Assembly: GCA_017390125.1 (NCBI GenBank)
Contig: JAFPCT010000198.1
Span: forward strand, 1-17,587
Origin: Treponema sp.
GTDB lineage: Bacteria; Spirochaetota; Spirochaetia; Treponematales; Treponemataceae
Length of the DNA stretch: 17,587 nucleotides
Reading direction: 5' to 3'
Shown: positions 5,994 through 12,952 of the stretch, one piece after another
Numbering within the stretch: position 1 is the first letter of the stretch
How the letters are laid out: each line of letters begins with the position of its first letter
Program-made: the position numbers and the translations under genes
Notes under the pieces: generated by a model
Seen by the model: only the letters and a program-made list of their open reading frames with translations
The model's database searches: none
Told to the model about the DNA's origin: nothing

Positions 5994-6606
5994 ATTCCTT
6001 CAGCCAGCCTTTGGATATGGCGTTCTGGATGTTTTTTTCTACCCACTTGTAGACTTCGGGCATGAAGGATTTTATTACTGAGGCGCGTTTTTCTACGGCG
6101 GCTCGGTTTGTACCGCTTTCTGCCCAGGTGTGGCCGTCTGTCAGTGTGTTGTGCAGTAATGGCTGCAGGGTGTCCATGCAGGCGGCATATTTTGCGTCAG
6201 GGGTTTCTGTGGCGTCAAATTCTTCCCAGAGCATGCGGATTTCTTTGCCCTGTTCGGCCGGCAGCTGTGCGAACAGTTTGTCTGCTGCCTTCTGTTCCCG
6301 CAGGGTTTTGTCCTCGTTTGCTTTCGGGTCGTAGGCGAAAGTATCTCCTGCGTAGATTTCAACAAGGTCGTGGACTACGCACATTTTTATTACATGGCTT
6401 ATGTCTACAGGCTCTGCGGCGTATTCCTGAAAGAGCATTGCCATGACGGCGATATGCCATGAATGTTCTGCGTCATTTTCCCGGCGGCTTTTGTTTATGA
6501 GCATTGTGTGCCTGAAAATTGACGTCATCTTGTCTATTTCTGCTGAGAACCGCAGCTGCTGGTCAAGGCGGATGTTTTTGCTTTCAATAAAATCTTCAAT
6601 TGCCAT
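5992..6606 (-). CDS. HD-domain 5'-deoxynucleotidase-like protein (YfbR/HDDC2 type)
   Basis: The 204-residue protein belongs to the HD phosphohydrolase group that includes YfbR. The visible motifs are ENDAEHSWHIAVMAMLFQEY (H48), the catalytic HD at H79-D80 in CVVHDLVEIYAGDTFAYD, and D145 in ACMDTLQPLLHN. YfbR-type enzymes dephosphorylate deoxynucleoside monophosphates. The EIYAGDTFAYD and ATETPDAKYA..MD.LQPLL segments fit that branch better than a c-di-GMP phosphodiesterase. There is no Shine-Dalgarno sequence before the ATG; a good promoter ends 6 bases upstream. The stop codon lies inside the T run of the orphan tRNA repeat, so the gene ends exactly at the duplication boundary. Substrate is inferred from the family. 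Confidence 0.88.
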   Translation of the reverse strand: MAIEDFIESKNIRLDQQLRFSAEIDKMTSIFRHTMLINKSRRENDAEHSWHIAVMAMLFQEYAAEPVDISHVIKMCVVHDLVEIYAGDTFAYDPKANEDKTLREQKAADKLFAQLPAEQGKEIRMLWEEFDATETPDAKYAACMDTLQPLLHNTLTDGHTWAESGTNRAAVEKRASVIKSFMPEVYKWVEKNIQNAISKGWLKE

Positions 6607-6612
6607 GGAAAC

Positions 6613-6641
6613 ATTATGATGATTTTGCCGTGAAGTGACAA
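6613..6641 (-). promoter_or_regulatory. HD-gene promoter, leaderless geometry
   Basis: On the minus strand: TTGTCA (6636-6641), 17-base spacer, CATAAT (6613-6618), then 6 bases (GTTTCC) to ATG at 6606. Both hexamers match the sigma-70 consensus at 5 of 6 positions, and the spacing is ideal. This is the clearest leaderless candidate in the window. Confidence 0.65.
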
Positions 6642-6646
6642 TGTCC

Positions 6647-6687
6647 GGGGGCGTTACGGGGGGGGTCCCCCGTTGGGCAGGGTAGGC
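6647..6687. other. G-rich hairpin / quadruplex-capable intergenic element
   Basis: The + strand has G runs of 5, 8, 3 and 3 within 36 bases. It also has a 7-bp hairpin ACGGGGG/CCCCCGT (6656-6673) with a GGGT loop. It lies between the glyA terminator and the HD-gene promoter, with no coding role. The remainder of 6607-6763 holds that promoter, the terminator, and an unexplained 35-base stretch next to the glyA stop. Confidence 0.6.
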
Positions 6688-6693
6688 GAAAAT

Positions 6694-6728
6694 AAAAAAG
6701 GCTCCGCACTTCAGGCGAATCCTTTTTT
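6694..6728 (-). terminator. Intrinsic terminator of glyA (bidirectional)
   Basis: The stem AAAAAAGG (6694-6701) / CCTTTTTT (6721-6728) has an inner CGC/GCG pair. Read on the minus strand it ends in a run of six T, 36 bases after the glyA stop. It is symmetrical and could work both ways. Confidence 0.8.
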
Positions 6729-6763
6729 ATTTGAGGCGCAGGGAGGGACTCCGCCCTTAATTA

Positions 6764-8266
6764 TTATGCCTTTACGAATGCTTTTTTGAGGAAGTCCAAA
6801 TCCAGTTCCGGGTAGAGGACATGTGTGCCCAAAAGCTTGTTTACACGTGCGCGGGCAGCATTTACTGCGTCATCAGAAATTTCAATCTTTCCTTTTGCAG
6901 GTTTTCCTTCCTTTGTGAGGCCTGGTTTTGTGTTCTTGAGAACGAAGTCGATGATGTCGGCAACTTCCTTCATGTCATCTTCGTTCATTCCCAAAGTTGT
7001 AAGGCCAGGAGTTCCGATACGGATTCCTGATGTCCACCATGCACCGTTCTTGTCGTATGGAAGGGCGTTTGCATTAGCTGTAACTCCGCATTTGAAGAGT
7101 GCTGCTTCTGCCTGCTTTCCTGTAAGTCCGTAGCCTGTTACGTCTACGAGCATAAGGTGGTTGTCTGTTCCGCCTGTCTGGAGAGGCATTCCGTGTGATT
7201 TGCATCCTTCTGCAAGTGCGGCTGCATTTTTAACAACCTGGTGTGCCCATGCCTGATATGCTGGTGTGCGTGCTTCCTTGAATGCGATTGCCTTTGCGGC
7301 CATTATGTGTCCAAGAGGGCCTCCGAGAACCATCGGACATCCCTTGTTTACGTAGTCTGCGAATTCTTTCTTGCAGAGAATCATGGCACCGCGTGGTCCG
7401 CGAAGTGTCTTGTGTGTTGTTGTTGTAACGATGTCTGCCCATTTTACAGGATCAAAGTCGCCTTCAAATACTTTTCCGGCTACGAGACCTGCGAAGTGTG
7501 CCATATCTACCATCAATACTGCTCCGCATTTGTCTGCGATTTCGCGGAAGCGCTTGAAGTTGATTTTTCTTGGGTATGCAGAGAATCCTGTAAGAAGGAT
7601 GAGAGGTTTTACTTCCATTGCCTGCTTTTCGATTGCATCGTAGTCCAAAAGTCCTGTCTCGCGGTCAACTCCGTAAGGATGGCTTTCGAACATGCGGGCA
7701 GAAACGTTCATTTTGTATCCGTGTGTAAGGTGTCCGCCGCAAGAGTAGTCCAAGCCCATAAGGCGCTGGTTTCCGAACTTTTTGCGGAGAGCGTCGAACT
7801 GTTCGTCTGTAAGGTCGTTCAAGGATTTTACGCCAAGTTCCTCAAGGGTTGGTGTCTCAACCTTTGCAGAAAGAATTGCCCAGTATGCAACAAGGTTTGT
7901 GTCTGCTCCTGAGTGCGGCTGAACGTAAGCGTAGTCTGCGCCAAAGAGAGCTTCTGCTTCGCGGGCAGCTGTGTTTTCAACTGCATCGATATTAACGCAT
8001 CCACCGTAGTAGCGGTGTTCCGGATATCCTTCTGCATATTTGTCTGTAAGAAGGTTTCCCATGGCTGCCTGAACGTTCAATGAGCAGTAGTTTTCTGAAG
8101 CAACGAGCTTAAGGTGGCTTCGCTGGTTCTCAATCTCATTTACGATTGAAGCGGCGATATCCGGTCCTACTGCGGCAACCTGCTGAAGGTTTGCAACATA
8201 CGCTGTCATTGCGGCATTTGGTTTTCCGCCGCAAGATGCTAAGTATTCTTCTAATGGAGTTGACAT
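6764..8266 (-). CDS. glyA: Serine hydroxymethyltransferase, long form
   Basis: This PLP enzyme converts serine and tetrahydrofolate to glycine and methylene-tetrahydrofolate, the main one-carbon source for purines and thymidylate. The sequence shows LVASENYCS (51-62), TDKYAEGYPEHRYYGG, QPHSGADTN, GGHLTHGY, VDMAHFAGLVAG, the PLP lysine K286 in TTTTHKTLRGPRG, and RIGTPGLTT. At 500 residues it exceeds the usual 415-430. It has an extra N-terminal segment of about 30 residues, an insertion of about 35 residues near 131-170 before GGHLTHG, and a charged insert near 450-465. An AGGA site lies upstream of ATG 8266 in a leader of about 27 bases. It has its own promoter and terminator. Confidence 0.97.
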   Translation of the reverse strand: MSTPLEEYLASCGGKPNAAMTAYVANLQQVAAVGPDIAASIVNEIENQRSHLKLVASENYCSLNVQAAMGNLLTDKYAEGYPEHRYYGGCVNIDAVENTAAREAEALFGADYAYVQPHSGADTNLVAYWAILSAKVETPTLEELGVKSLNDLTDEQFDALRKKFGNQRLMGLDYSCGGHLTHGYKMNVSARMFESHPYGVDRETGLLDYDAIEKQAMEVKPLILLTGFSAYPRKINFKRFREIADKCGAVLMVDMAHFAGLVAGKVFEGDFDPVKWADIVTTTTHKTLRGPRGAMILCKKEFADYVNKGCPMVLGGPLGHIMAAKAIAFKEARTPAYQAWAHQVVKNAAALAEGCKSHGMPLQTGGTDNHLMLVDVTGYGLTGKQAEAALFKCGVTANANALPYDKNGAWWTSGIRIGTPGLTTLGMNEDDMKEVADIIDFVLKNTKPGLTKEGKPAKGKIEISDDAVNAARARVNKLLGTHVLYPELDLDFLKKAFVKA

Positions 8267-8299
8267 GTGTTTCCTCGTCTGTGTTATAAAAGTTCCTTA

Positions 8300-8328
8300 A
8301 TTCTACTTGTTACAGGCTTTTTTATCAA
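8300..8328 (-). promoter_or_regulatory. glyA promoter
   Basis: On the minus strand: TTGATA (8323-8328), 17-base spacer, TAGAAT (8300-8305). The predicted start is near 8293, giving a leader of about 27 bases with an AGGA ribosome site. The -35 touches the tandem repeat array (8327-8393). Confidence 0.7.
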
Positions 8329-8393
8329 TAAGAGTGAATGACAAATAAGAGTGAATGACAAATAAGAGTGAATGACAAATAAGAGTGAATGAC
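8327..8393. repeat. 17-bp tandem repeat, about 3.9 copies
   Basis: The unit AAATAAGAGTGAATGAC occurs at 8327 (missing its first base), 8343, 8360 and 8377, and all units are identical. Seen from the minus strand, each junction gives TTGTCA, a -35-like hexamer, at 17-bp intervals. The array sits directly upstream of the glyA -35 and about 50 bp upstream of the nagZ-side -10. The rest of 8267-8478 holds only the two promoters and leaders. Confidence 0.97.
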
Positions 8394-8443
8394 AAAAGTA
8401 CTGATTTTGTCGAAATTTGCTGCATTTTATTTGTGCCGCAATA

Positions 8444-8472
8444 TTTCATTCTGTTTGAAAATTCGCTATAAT
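8444..8472 (+). promoter_or_regulatory. Putative nagZ promoter, leaderless geometry
   Basis: A perfect TATAAT at 8467-8472 is followed by 6 bases (TCTTCC) and ATG at 8479. No good -35 is visible at 16-18 bases (TTTCAT at 8444-8449), so it may need an activator or rely on the -10. No Shine-Dalgarno sequence is present. Confidence 0.45.
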
Positions 8473-8478
8473 TCTTCC

Positions 8479-9639
8479 ATGAAAAAAAATTGCGTCATCT
8501 CTTTTGTAGTCATAATGCTGTGTTCCCTGCTGTTTTCATGCAGGAGCCTTGCTTCTGAAAAAAATGATCCTGGTTCTGAAAGCGCGGAAAAAATACTTTC
8601 GGAGCTTTCCGTACAGCAGAAAGTAGGGCAGCTGTTTTTCATTCAGCCGGACCAGCTTGATTTTTCGGTTCCGATTAACATCGTAATGAGCAGAAGCAAG
8701 GTTCCTCATACCCATCTTTCTTCGGGAATGGCTGATGCTCTTGAAAAATATCCTGCAGGCGGTTTTGTTTTTTTTGCCAAGAATATAAAGAATCCCCGGC
8801 AGCTTAGGAGATTCGTGCGCCAGCTTAAAGATGCTTCCGCTATAGCTCCTGTGATTGCAGTTGACGAGGAAGGGGGAAGGGTTGCCCGGCTTGCCCGGAA
8901 CCGTAAGATGGGGCTTGAGAATGTGGGTCCTATGCTTGAGGTCGGAAAAACAGGAGACGTCAGCAATGCCCGTAAGGCCGGGGAATATATAGGTCAGTAT
9001 CTTTCTGAATATGGATTTACAATGGACTTTGCTCCTGATGCTGACGTTAATACAAATCCTGAGAATATTGTAATCGGTGACAGGGCTTTTGGAAGTGATC
9101 CTGAGCTTGTTGCGGAAATGGCGGGTGCTTTTCTGGAGGGGCTTCATTCAAAAGGAATAAAAGGCTGCCTGAAGCATTTTCCTGGACACGGGGACACTAA
9201 GGATGATACTCATGCGGATTATGTCGCTGTAGTAAAGTCCTGGGAGGAGCTGAAAAAATGCGAGCTCATTCCTTTCGTCCGTAATTTTGATTCAACTGAT
9301 GCAGTCATGCTTGCTCATGTGACTCTTGCTTCTATTGAGCCGGGGGCTCTGCCTTCATCTCTCTCTAAGACTGTAGTTACAAAGAAGCTTCGGGAGGAAC
9401 TTGGATACAAGGGAATCATTCTTACGGATGCCCTTGCAATGGGTGCCATAGAAAAGAACTACGGCTCTGCGAAGGCCGCGCTGCTTGCCGTTGAGGCCGG
9501 CAATGACATCATCCTTATGCCTCAGGATTTTGCCGCGGCATTTGATGCTGTTCTGGAAGCGGTTCAGACAGGGAAAATTTCTGAGAAGCGCATTGATGAA
9601 AGCGTTCTCAGAATCCTGCGCTTTAAGGGTTACCGCTGA
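8479..9639 (+). CDS. nagZ: Lipoprotein glycoside hydrolase family 3, NagZ-type beta-N-acetylhexosaminidase
   Basis: The 386-residue protein starts with a short basic N-terminus, a hydrophobic segment and a lipobox-like LLFSC with C21, so it is probably a lipid-anchored exported protein. The GH3 barrel shows VDEEGGRVARL (128-138), APDADVN, DRAFGSDP, the NagZ signature KHFPGHGDT (232-240) followed by DDTH with the acid/base H245, and the nucleophile D317 in ILTDALAMGAI. NagZ removes N-acetylglucosamine from peptidoglycan fragments or chitin-derived sugars. Exported lipoprotein forms are known in Bacillus, whereas Gram-negative NagZ is cytosolic. I chose ATG 8479 rather than an in-frame ATG at 8389, because only the former gives a proper signal peptide. 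The stop overlaps the convergent RRM gene by 10 bases. Confidence 0.9.
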   Translation: MKKNCVISFVVIMLCSLLFSCRSLASEKNDPGSESAEKILSELSVQQKVGQLFFIQPDQLDFSVPINIVMSRSKVPHTHLSSGMADALEKYPAGGFVFFAKNIKNPRQLRRFVRQLKDASAIAPVIAVDEEGGRVARLARNRKMGLENVGPMLEVGKTGDVSNARKAGEYIGQYLSEYGFTMDFAPDADVNTNPENIVIGDRAFGSDPELVAEMAGAFLEGLHSKGIKGCLKHFPGHGDTKDDTHADYVAVVKSWEELKKCELIPFVRNFDSTDAVMLAHVTLASIEPGALPSSLSKTVVTKKLREELGYKGIILTDALAMGAIEKNYGSAKAALLAVEAGNDIILMPQDFAAAFDAVLEAVQTGKISEKRIDESVLRILRFKGYR

Positions 9640-9917
9640 TTCTTTGAGCGGGGAGCATTGTTTTTGCGGACAGGCTTGTCTTCTGCAATGCTTACCCTTA
9701 CTTTCCGGTCGTCAATTTCCTTTCCGTTGAGTTCCCGGATTGCGTTGAATGCAGCGTCATCGTCAGGCATTTCTACAAATCCGAATCCCTTTGATCTTCC
9801 GGTGAATTTGTCCGTCAATATTGAGACTGAGAATACTTCGCCAAAAGCAGCGAAAGTGACGTTCAGTTTTTCTTCTGTGGTGTCAAAACTTAAGTTTCCT
9901 ATGTAAATCCTTTTCAT
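9630..9917 (-). CDS. RRM-domain RNA-binding protein
   Basis: The 95-residue protein is a single RNA recognition motif. RNP2 is IYIGNL at residues 4-9 and RNP1 is RSKGFGFVEM around residues 41-50, with the fold completed by ELNGKEIDDRKVRVSIAE. A short basic tail (KPVRKNNAPRSKNQR) follows. Such small RRM proteins occur in spirochaetes, cyanobacteria and others, where some are cold-induced or RNA chaperone-like. No Shine-Dalgarno sequence precedes ATG; a promoter -10 lies 8 bases upstream. It is divergent from the M28 peptidase gene, and its last 10 bases overlap the nagZ-type gene tail to tail. Confidence 0.93.
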   Translation of the reverse strand: MKRIYIGNLSFDTTEEKLNVTFAAFGEVFSVSILTDKFTGRSKGFGFVEMPDDDAAFNAIRELNGKEIDDRKVRVSIAEDKPVRKNNAPRSKNQR

Positions 9918-9925
9918 ACGACCAG

Positions 9926-9954
9926 ATTATATACAAAAAATGTAAATGTATCGA
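9926..9954 (-). promoter_or_regulatory. Putative RRM-gene promoter, near-leaderless
   Basis: On the minus strand: TCGATA (9949-9954), 17-base spacer, TATAAT (9926-9931), then 8 bases to ATG at 9917. No Shine-Dalgarno sequence. The -35 lies in the palindrome TATCGATA (9949-9956). Confidence 0.55.
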
Positions 9955-9962
9955 TATGTCTG

Positions 9963-9991
9963 TGGAAAACAGAGTGATTATGCTTTATAAT
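9963..9991 (+). promoter_or_regulatory. Putative M28-gene promoter, leaderless geometry
   Basis: TGGAAA (9963-9968), 17-base spacer, TATAAT (9986-9991), then 6 bases (TAAATC) to ATG at 9998. No Shine-Dalgarno sequence. Divergent from the RRM promoter. Confidence 0.55.
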
Positions 9992-9997
9992 TAAATC

Positions 9998-10890
9998 ATG
10001 TTCAGGATTGGAGATGAATACAGGATTTTTTGCAGCGGAAATTGTAACCGCAGGGATTTTATAGTTTCCTATCTTGAAAAACGCGGTGTAAAATCAGTTG
10101 TCCTTCCTGTGGACGGACATGAGCACATCTATGTAGTCTTTCCTAAAACCCAGTACAATCCCATGTTCAAGATAAAGACTGTAATTGCCCATTATGACCG
10201 TTTTGAAGGCAGCCCGGGGGCAAATGACAACAGTTCCGCTGATTTTGCACTTATGGAATGGGCTGTAAGTCTTATGAAAAGCGGCCGCCAGCACAACGTT
10301 CGCCTGATTTTTACGGACGGCGAGGAAATAGGAGGCGCTCAGGGAGGAACCGTTTCCTCACAGGGGGCTTTTGCCTTGCTTCTCTGTTCAGACGACTGAA
10401 AATTACTGATGACGATGTATACGTTTTCGATTCTGTAGGCCGGGGTACGGTGCCTGTCATGGGAAAAACAGAGCTTCCTGCAAACGTAAGATGGAATTTC
10501 AGAACCAGGTTTACAGACTTGAAGAGCCGTGCTGCAAACATGCTCAGAGTCTCAAGCGGCGGTAATTTTGCAATTCTTCCCATTTCTTATAGTGATAATG
10601 CAGGTTTCCTTGCCTGCGGAATCCCGGCCGTTGCAATAACCATGCTTCCTGCTGATGAAGCCAGCCGGTTCATGCTTGACCTGGCGCGGGTTCCTATGCT
10701 TGAAAATTACGTTATGAACAGCAGGATTCCCGAATATTTAGATGAATCAGAACTTGATGCGATGATTCCCCCCACATGGAAACTTTTTCATACAGCGGAA
10801 GACAACGTTGACTCTCTTACTCCCGAAAGTTTTTCTGTAATGGAGCGGATTCTTAATCATCTGGCTTCGGAGCGGACTTACAACGGTTAA
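9998..10890 (+). pseudogene. M28-type zinc metallopeptidase, interrupted by a -1 frameshift
   Basis: Two overlapping frames together give one M28-like protein of about 297 residues. The first frame (ATG 9998 to TGA 10399) carries H65 and D67 in AHYDRF, D77 in GSPGANDNSSA and E109-E110 in FTDGEEIGG. The second frame, to TAA 10890, carries VFDSVGRG and the last ligand motif FHTAEDNVDSL. A continuous product needs a -1 shift near 10376-10380, where TTG GCT would be expected but TTGCT is present, as if one G were lost. Joining there gives GAFALASLFRRLK, which fits the family. There is no classical slippery heptamer at this point. It could be a pseudogene, an assembly error or, less likely, programmed frameshifting. 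No signal peptide is seen. Confidence 0.8.
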
Positions 10891-10933
10891 AAAAAACACC
10901 ACCAAGAGAATTTTACATTTCTTAGTGATGTTT
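10889..10933 (-). terminator. Intrinsic terminator of guaA
   Basis: On the minus strand, AAACATCACTAAGA (10920-10933) pairs with TCTTGGTGGTGTTT (10894-10907) over 14 bp, including two G-T wobbles, around a 12-base loop. Eight T follow (the A run at 10889-10896, three of them in the stem). On the plus strand the same positions would be C-A mismatches, which fixes the direction. The T run overlaps the stop of the M28 gene. Confidence 0.85.
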
Positions 10934-11005
10934 GTGAATTCGCCCTAGTTTAGGACTTTTTCAATGGCGTCCGTCCGTGGGCTGCTCTTTTCTTATGTAC
11001 CGGAA

Positions 11006-12886
11006 TTACTCCCAGCCGAAAGTTGCAGGCGGTTTGTTTGTTGCGTCAAAGAACAGGGCGTCAACAAAGTCCAGGGCTGCGATTTTTGTAATTATTGTCT
11101 GCATAAGTTCCTGCGGAAGCCATGCAAATCTTGCTGTCATCACGTCTTCTGAGCATACCGGGCGAAGAACAAAACTTGCGTGATCCGGACGGCTTGCGTA
11201 TGGAAGATCTATTGTAAGGTGCTGGAAAATAATGTCGTACCAGCCTGACTTGCGAAGCTCTGTGAGAACAATGTTGTCAACTTCCCTGAGCTGGTCAAGG
11301 CGTTTTTTCTCACAGTAACCTTCCTGAAGCTTCATCTCGTCATCTTTTACGGAAGGTTTCTGATAGAGCTTTATTACTGTGCGGTTCAGGTATTTTGCGC
11401 TGTTTGTAATTGCTGAGCTGGCTTCCTCAACCTTCTCCCTTTTTTTAGGAATATGGAAAAATCCTTCGCCTTCTTCCTTGAATGTAAGTACTGCAGGGAA
11501 TCTGTAGGTACGGAAGTCTCCCTGAACTCCTACAGAGCGTACCGGAAGAACGCTTCTTTTGAGTGAGGCATTGCAGTTCTGGCAGAACATAGAAAGCTGG
11601 ATCTTCTCAAGTTCTTCATGGGCAGCCTTGAGCTCAGCCTCGTCCTTTTCGCTCCAGCTTTTTCCGTCATTGCAGAGTACGTTAATTGAAAGTCCCGGTC
11701 CCGGGAATGGATGACGCATAACAAGCTCATCCGGCAGTCCGAGTTTTTTTCCGATTGCCCGGACCTCATCCTTGTACAGGTCGCGGATAGGCTCAATGAT
11801 GAGCCCTTTTTCAAGCAGGGTCTGGATGCCGGCAACCCGGTTATGGTGTGTCTTGATTGTCTTTGAATTCTTTGTTCCGCCGGATTCAATGATATCCGGG
11901 TAAAGGGTTCCCTGTGCGAGGAGCCACTGGTCTTCGTTCAGGTGCTGTTTTGCAACGACTTCGTTTCTTACTGTTATGAAGTTTTCACCTACAGCCATGC
12001 GTTTTTTCTGCGGGTCTGTAAGTCCTGCGATTGCGTTCAGGAAGCTTTCGCTTGCATCTTCGACGATGAAGTTGTTGAAGCCGAATTTTCTGTATGCTTC
12101 TGCTACGTCAGCGCTTTCGTTTTTGCGCATGAATCCGTTGTCAATGTGAAGGCCAAGAACGCGGTTCTGTCCGAGGGCTTTGTTCAGAAGCGCAAAAGTG
12201 ATCGTAGAGTCAACTCCGCCGGAAAGGAAGAGGAGTACGTTTCTGTCTTTTGCATGATCTTTTATCTGCTGGAGAATTACCTGAAGTACAGTATCCTGAT
12301 CCCAGTTTTTTTCCATTCCGCAGTAGCGCGCGAAATTTTCAAAAATCTGATTTCCGCAAGGAGTGTCCTTTACCTCGCAGTGGCACTGAAGGCTGAACCT
12401 TTTTTTCTGGAGGTTCTGAAGGGCAGCCGCAGGGCAGTCTTTTGTGGAACCTGCGACCTCAAAGCCTTCCGGTATCTCAAGTACGCCGTCCTGGTGGCTC
12501 ATCCATACCTGCTGAACCGGGGCAATTCCTTCGAAAAGAGGTGATTTTACTTCCGGGTTAAGGTGAAGTTCTGCGAATCCGAATTCACCGATCTCAGCCT
12601 TTCCGACTTTTCCGCCGTAGCATTTTGAAATAAGATGGTGACCGTAGCAAAGTCCGAGGATAGGAATGTTCAGGCTGAGAATCTCTTCGTTGAACTCAGG
12701 GACATTCTCTTCGTAAACAGAACTTGGTCCTCCGGAAAAAATAACTCCCTTTGCGTCTTCGAAAACGCTTAAATCTGTGGAAGGAAGTGCAATTTCTGAA
12801 TAAAAACCAAGCATTCGGAACCTTTTTGCAATAAGGTGCGCATACTGACTTCCAAAATCCAATACAACAATTTTTGACCGTGCCAT
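11006..12886 (-). CDS. guaA: GMP synthase (glutamine-hydrolysing), long form
   Basis: The enzyme aminates XMP to GMP in the cytosol. The glutaminase domain has C80 in GLCYGHH, and H169 and E171 in QCHCEV, where most relatives have QFHPEV. The ATP-pyrophosphatase domain has the P-loop LSGGVDST (221-228), then QGTLYPDIIESGG and RHPFPGPGL (391-399). The C-terminal part has LPVRSVGVQGDFRTYR (447-462) and ends TNKPPATFGWE. At 626 residues it exceeds the common 510-530. The extra length follows residue 462, as in the longer eukaryotic-type enzymes. A CxxC (C435, C438) precedes the dimerisation region. AAGGA lies 7 bases before ATG. It has its own promoter and terminator. Confidence 0.96.
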   Translation of the reverse strand: MARSKIVVLDFGSQYAHLIAKRFRMLGFYSEIALPSTDLSVFEDAKGVIFSGGPSSVYEENVPEFNEEILSLNIPILGLCYGHHLISKCYGGKVGKAEIGEFGFAELHLNPEVKSPLFEGIAPVQQVWMSHQDGVLEIPEGFEVAGSTKDCPAAALQNLQKKRFSLQCHCEVKDTPCGNQIFENFARYCGMEKNWDQDTVLQVILQQIKDHAKDRNVLLFLSGGVDSTITFALLNKALGQNRVLGLHIDNGFMRKNESADVAEAYRKFGFNNFIVEDASESFLNAIAGLTDPQKKRMAVGENFITVRNEVVAKQHLNEDQWLLAQGTLYPDIIESGGTKNSKTIKTHHNRVAGIQTLLEKGLIIEPIRDLYKDEVRAIGKKLGLPDELVMRHPFPGPGLSINVLCNDGKSWSEKDEAELKAAHEELEKIQLSMFCQNCNASLKRSVLPVRSVGVQGDFRTYRFPAVLTFKEEGEGFFHIPKKREKVEEASSAITNSAKYLNRTVIKLYQKPSVKDDEMKLQEGYCEKKRLDQLREVDNIVLTELRKSGWYDIIFQHLTIDLPYASRPDHASFVLRPVCSEDVMTARFAWLPQELMQTIITKIAALDFVDALFFDATNKPPATFGWE

Positions 12887-12914
12887 GAATCGTCCTTAAG
12901 ATAAAATATGCAAT

Positions 12915-12943
12915 ATGATAGCAGTTTTTTTCAGTTCTGTGAA
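12915..12943 (-). promoter_or_regulatory. guaA promoter
   Basis: On the minus strand: TTCACA (12938-12943), 17-base spacer containing seven A, TATCAT (12915-12920). The predicted start is near 12908, giving a leader of about 22 bases with an AAGGA site. No room for a purine riboswitch. Confidence 0.65.
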
Positions 12944-12952
12944 CAGATCAGG

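Noticed and set aside
7241..7912. Long open frame on the + strand inside glyA
   Set aside because: It is antisense to strongly conserved SHMT coding sequence, cysteine-rich and without family features: a shadow frame.
8266..8300. Riboswitch in the glyA leader
   Set aside because: The predicted leader is only about 27 bases, too short for a glycine or tetrahydrofolate riboswitch, and no such core is visible.
8327..8393. CRISPR-like array
   Set aside because: Units of 17 bp are contiguous with no spacers, and no cas genes are present.
8389..8478. In-frame upstream start for the nagZ-type gene inside the last tandem repeat
   Set aside because: It would put 30 residues before a proper lipoprotein signal peptide. 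A 30-codon open stretch is not significant, and TATAAT lies between the two starts.
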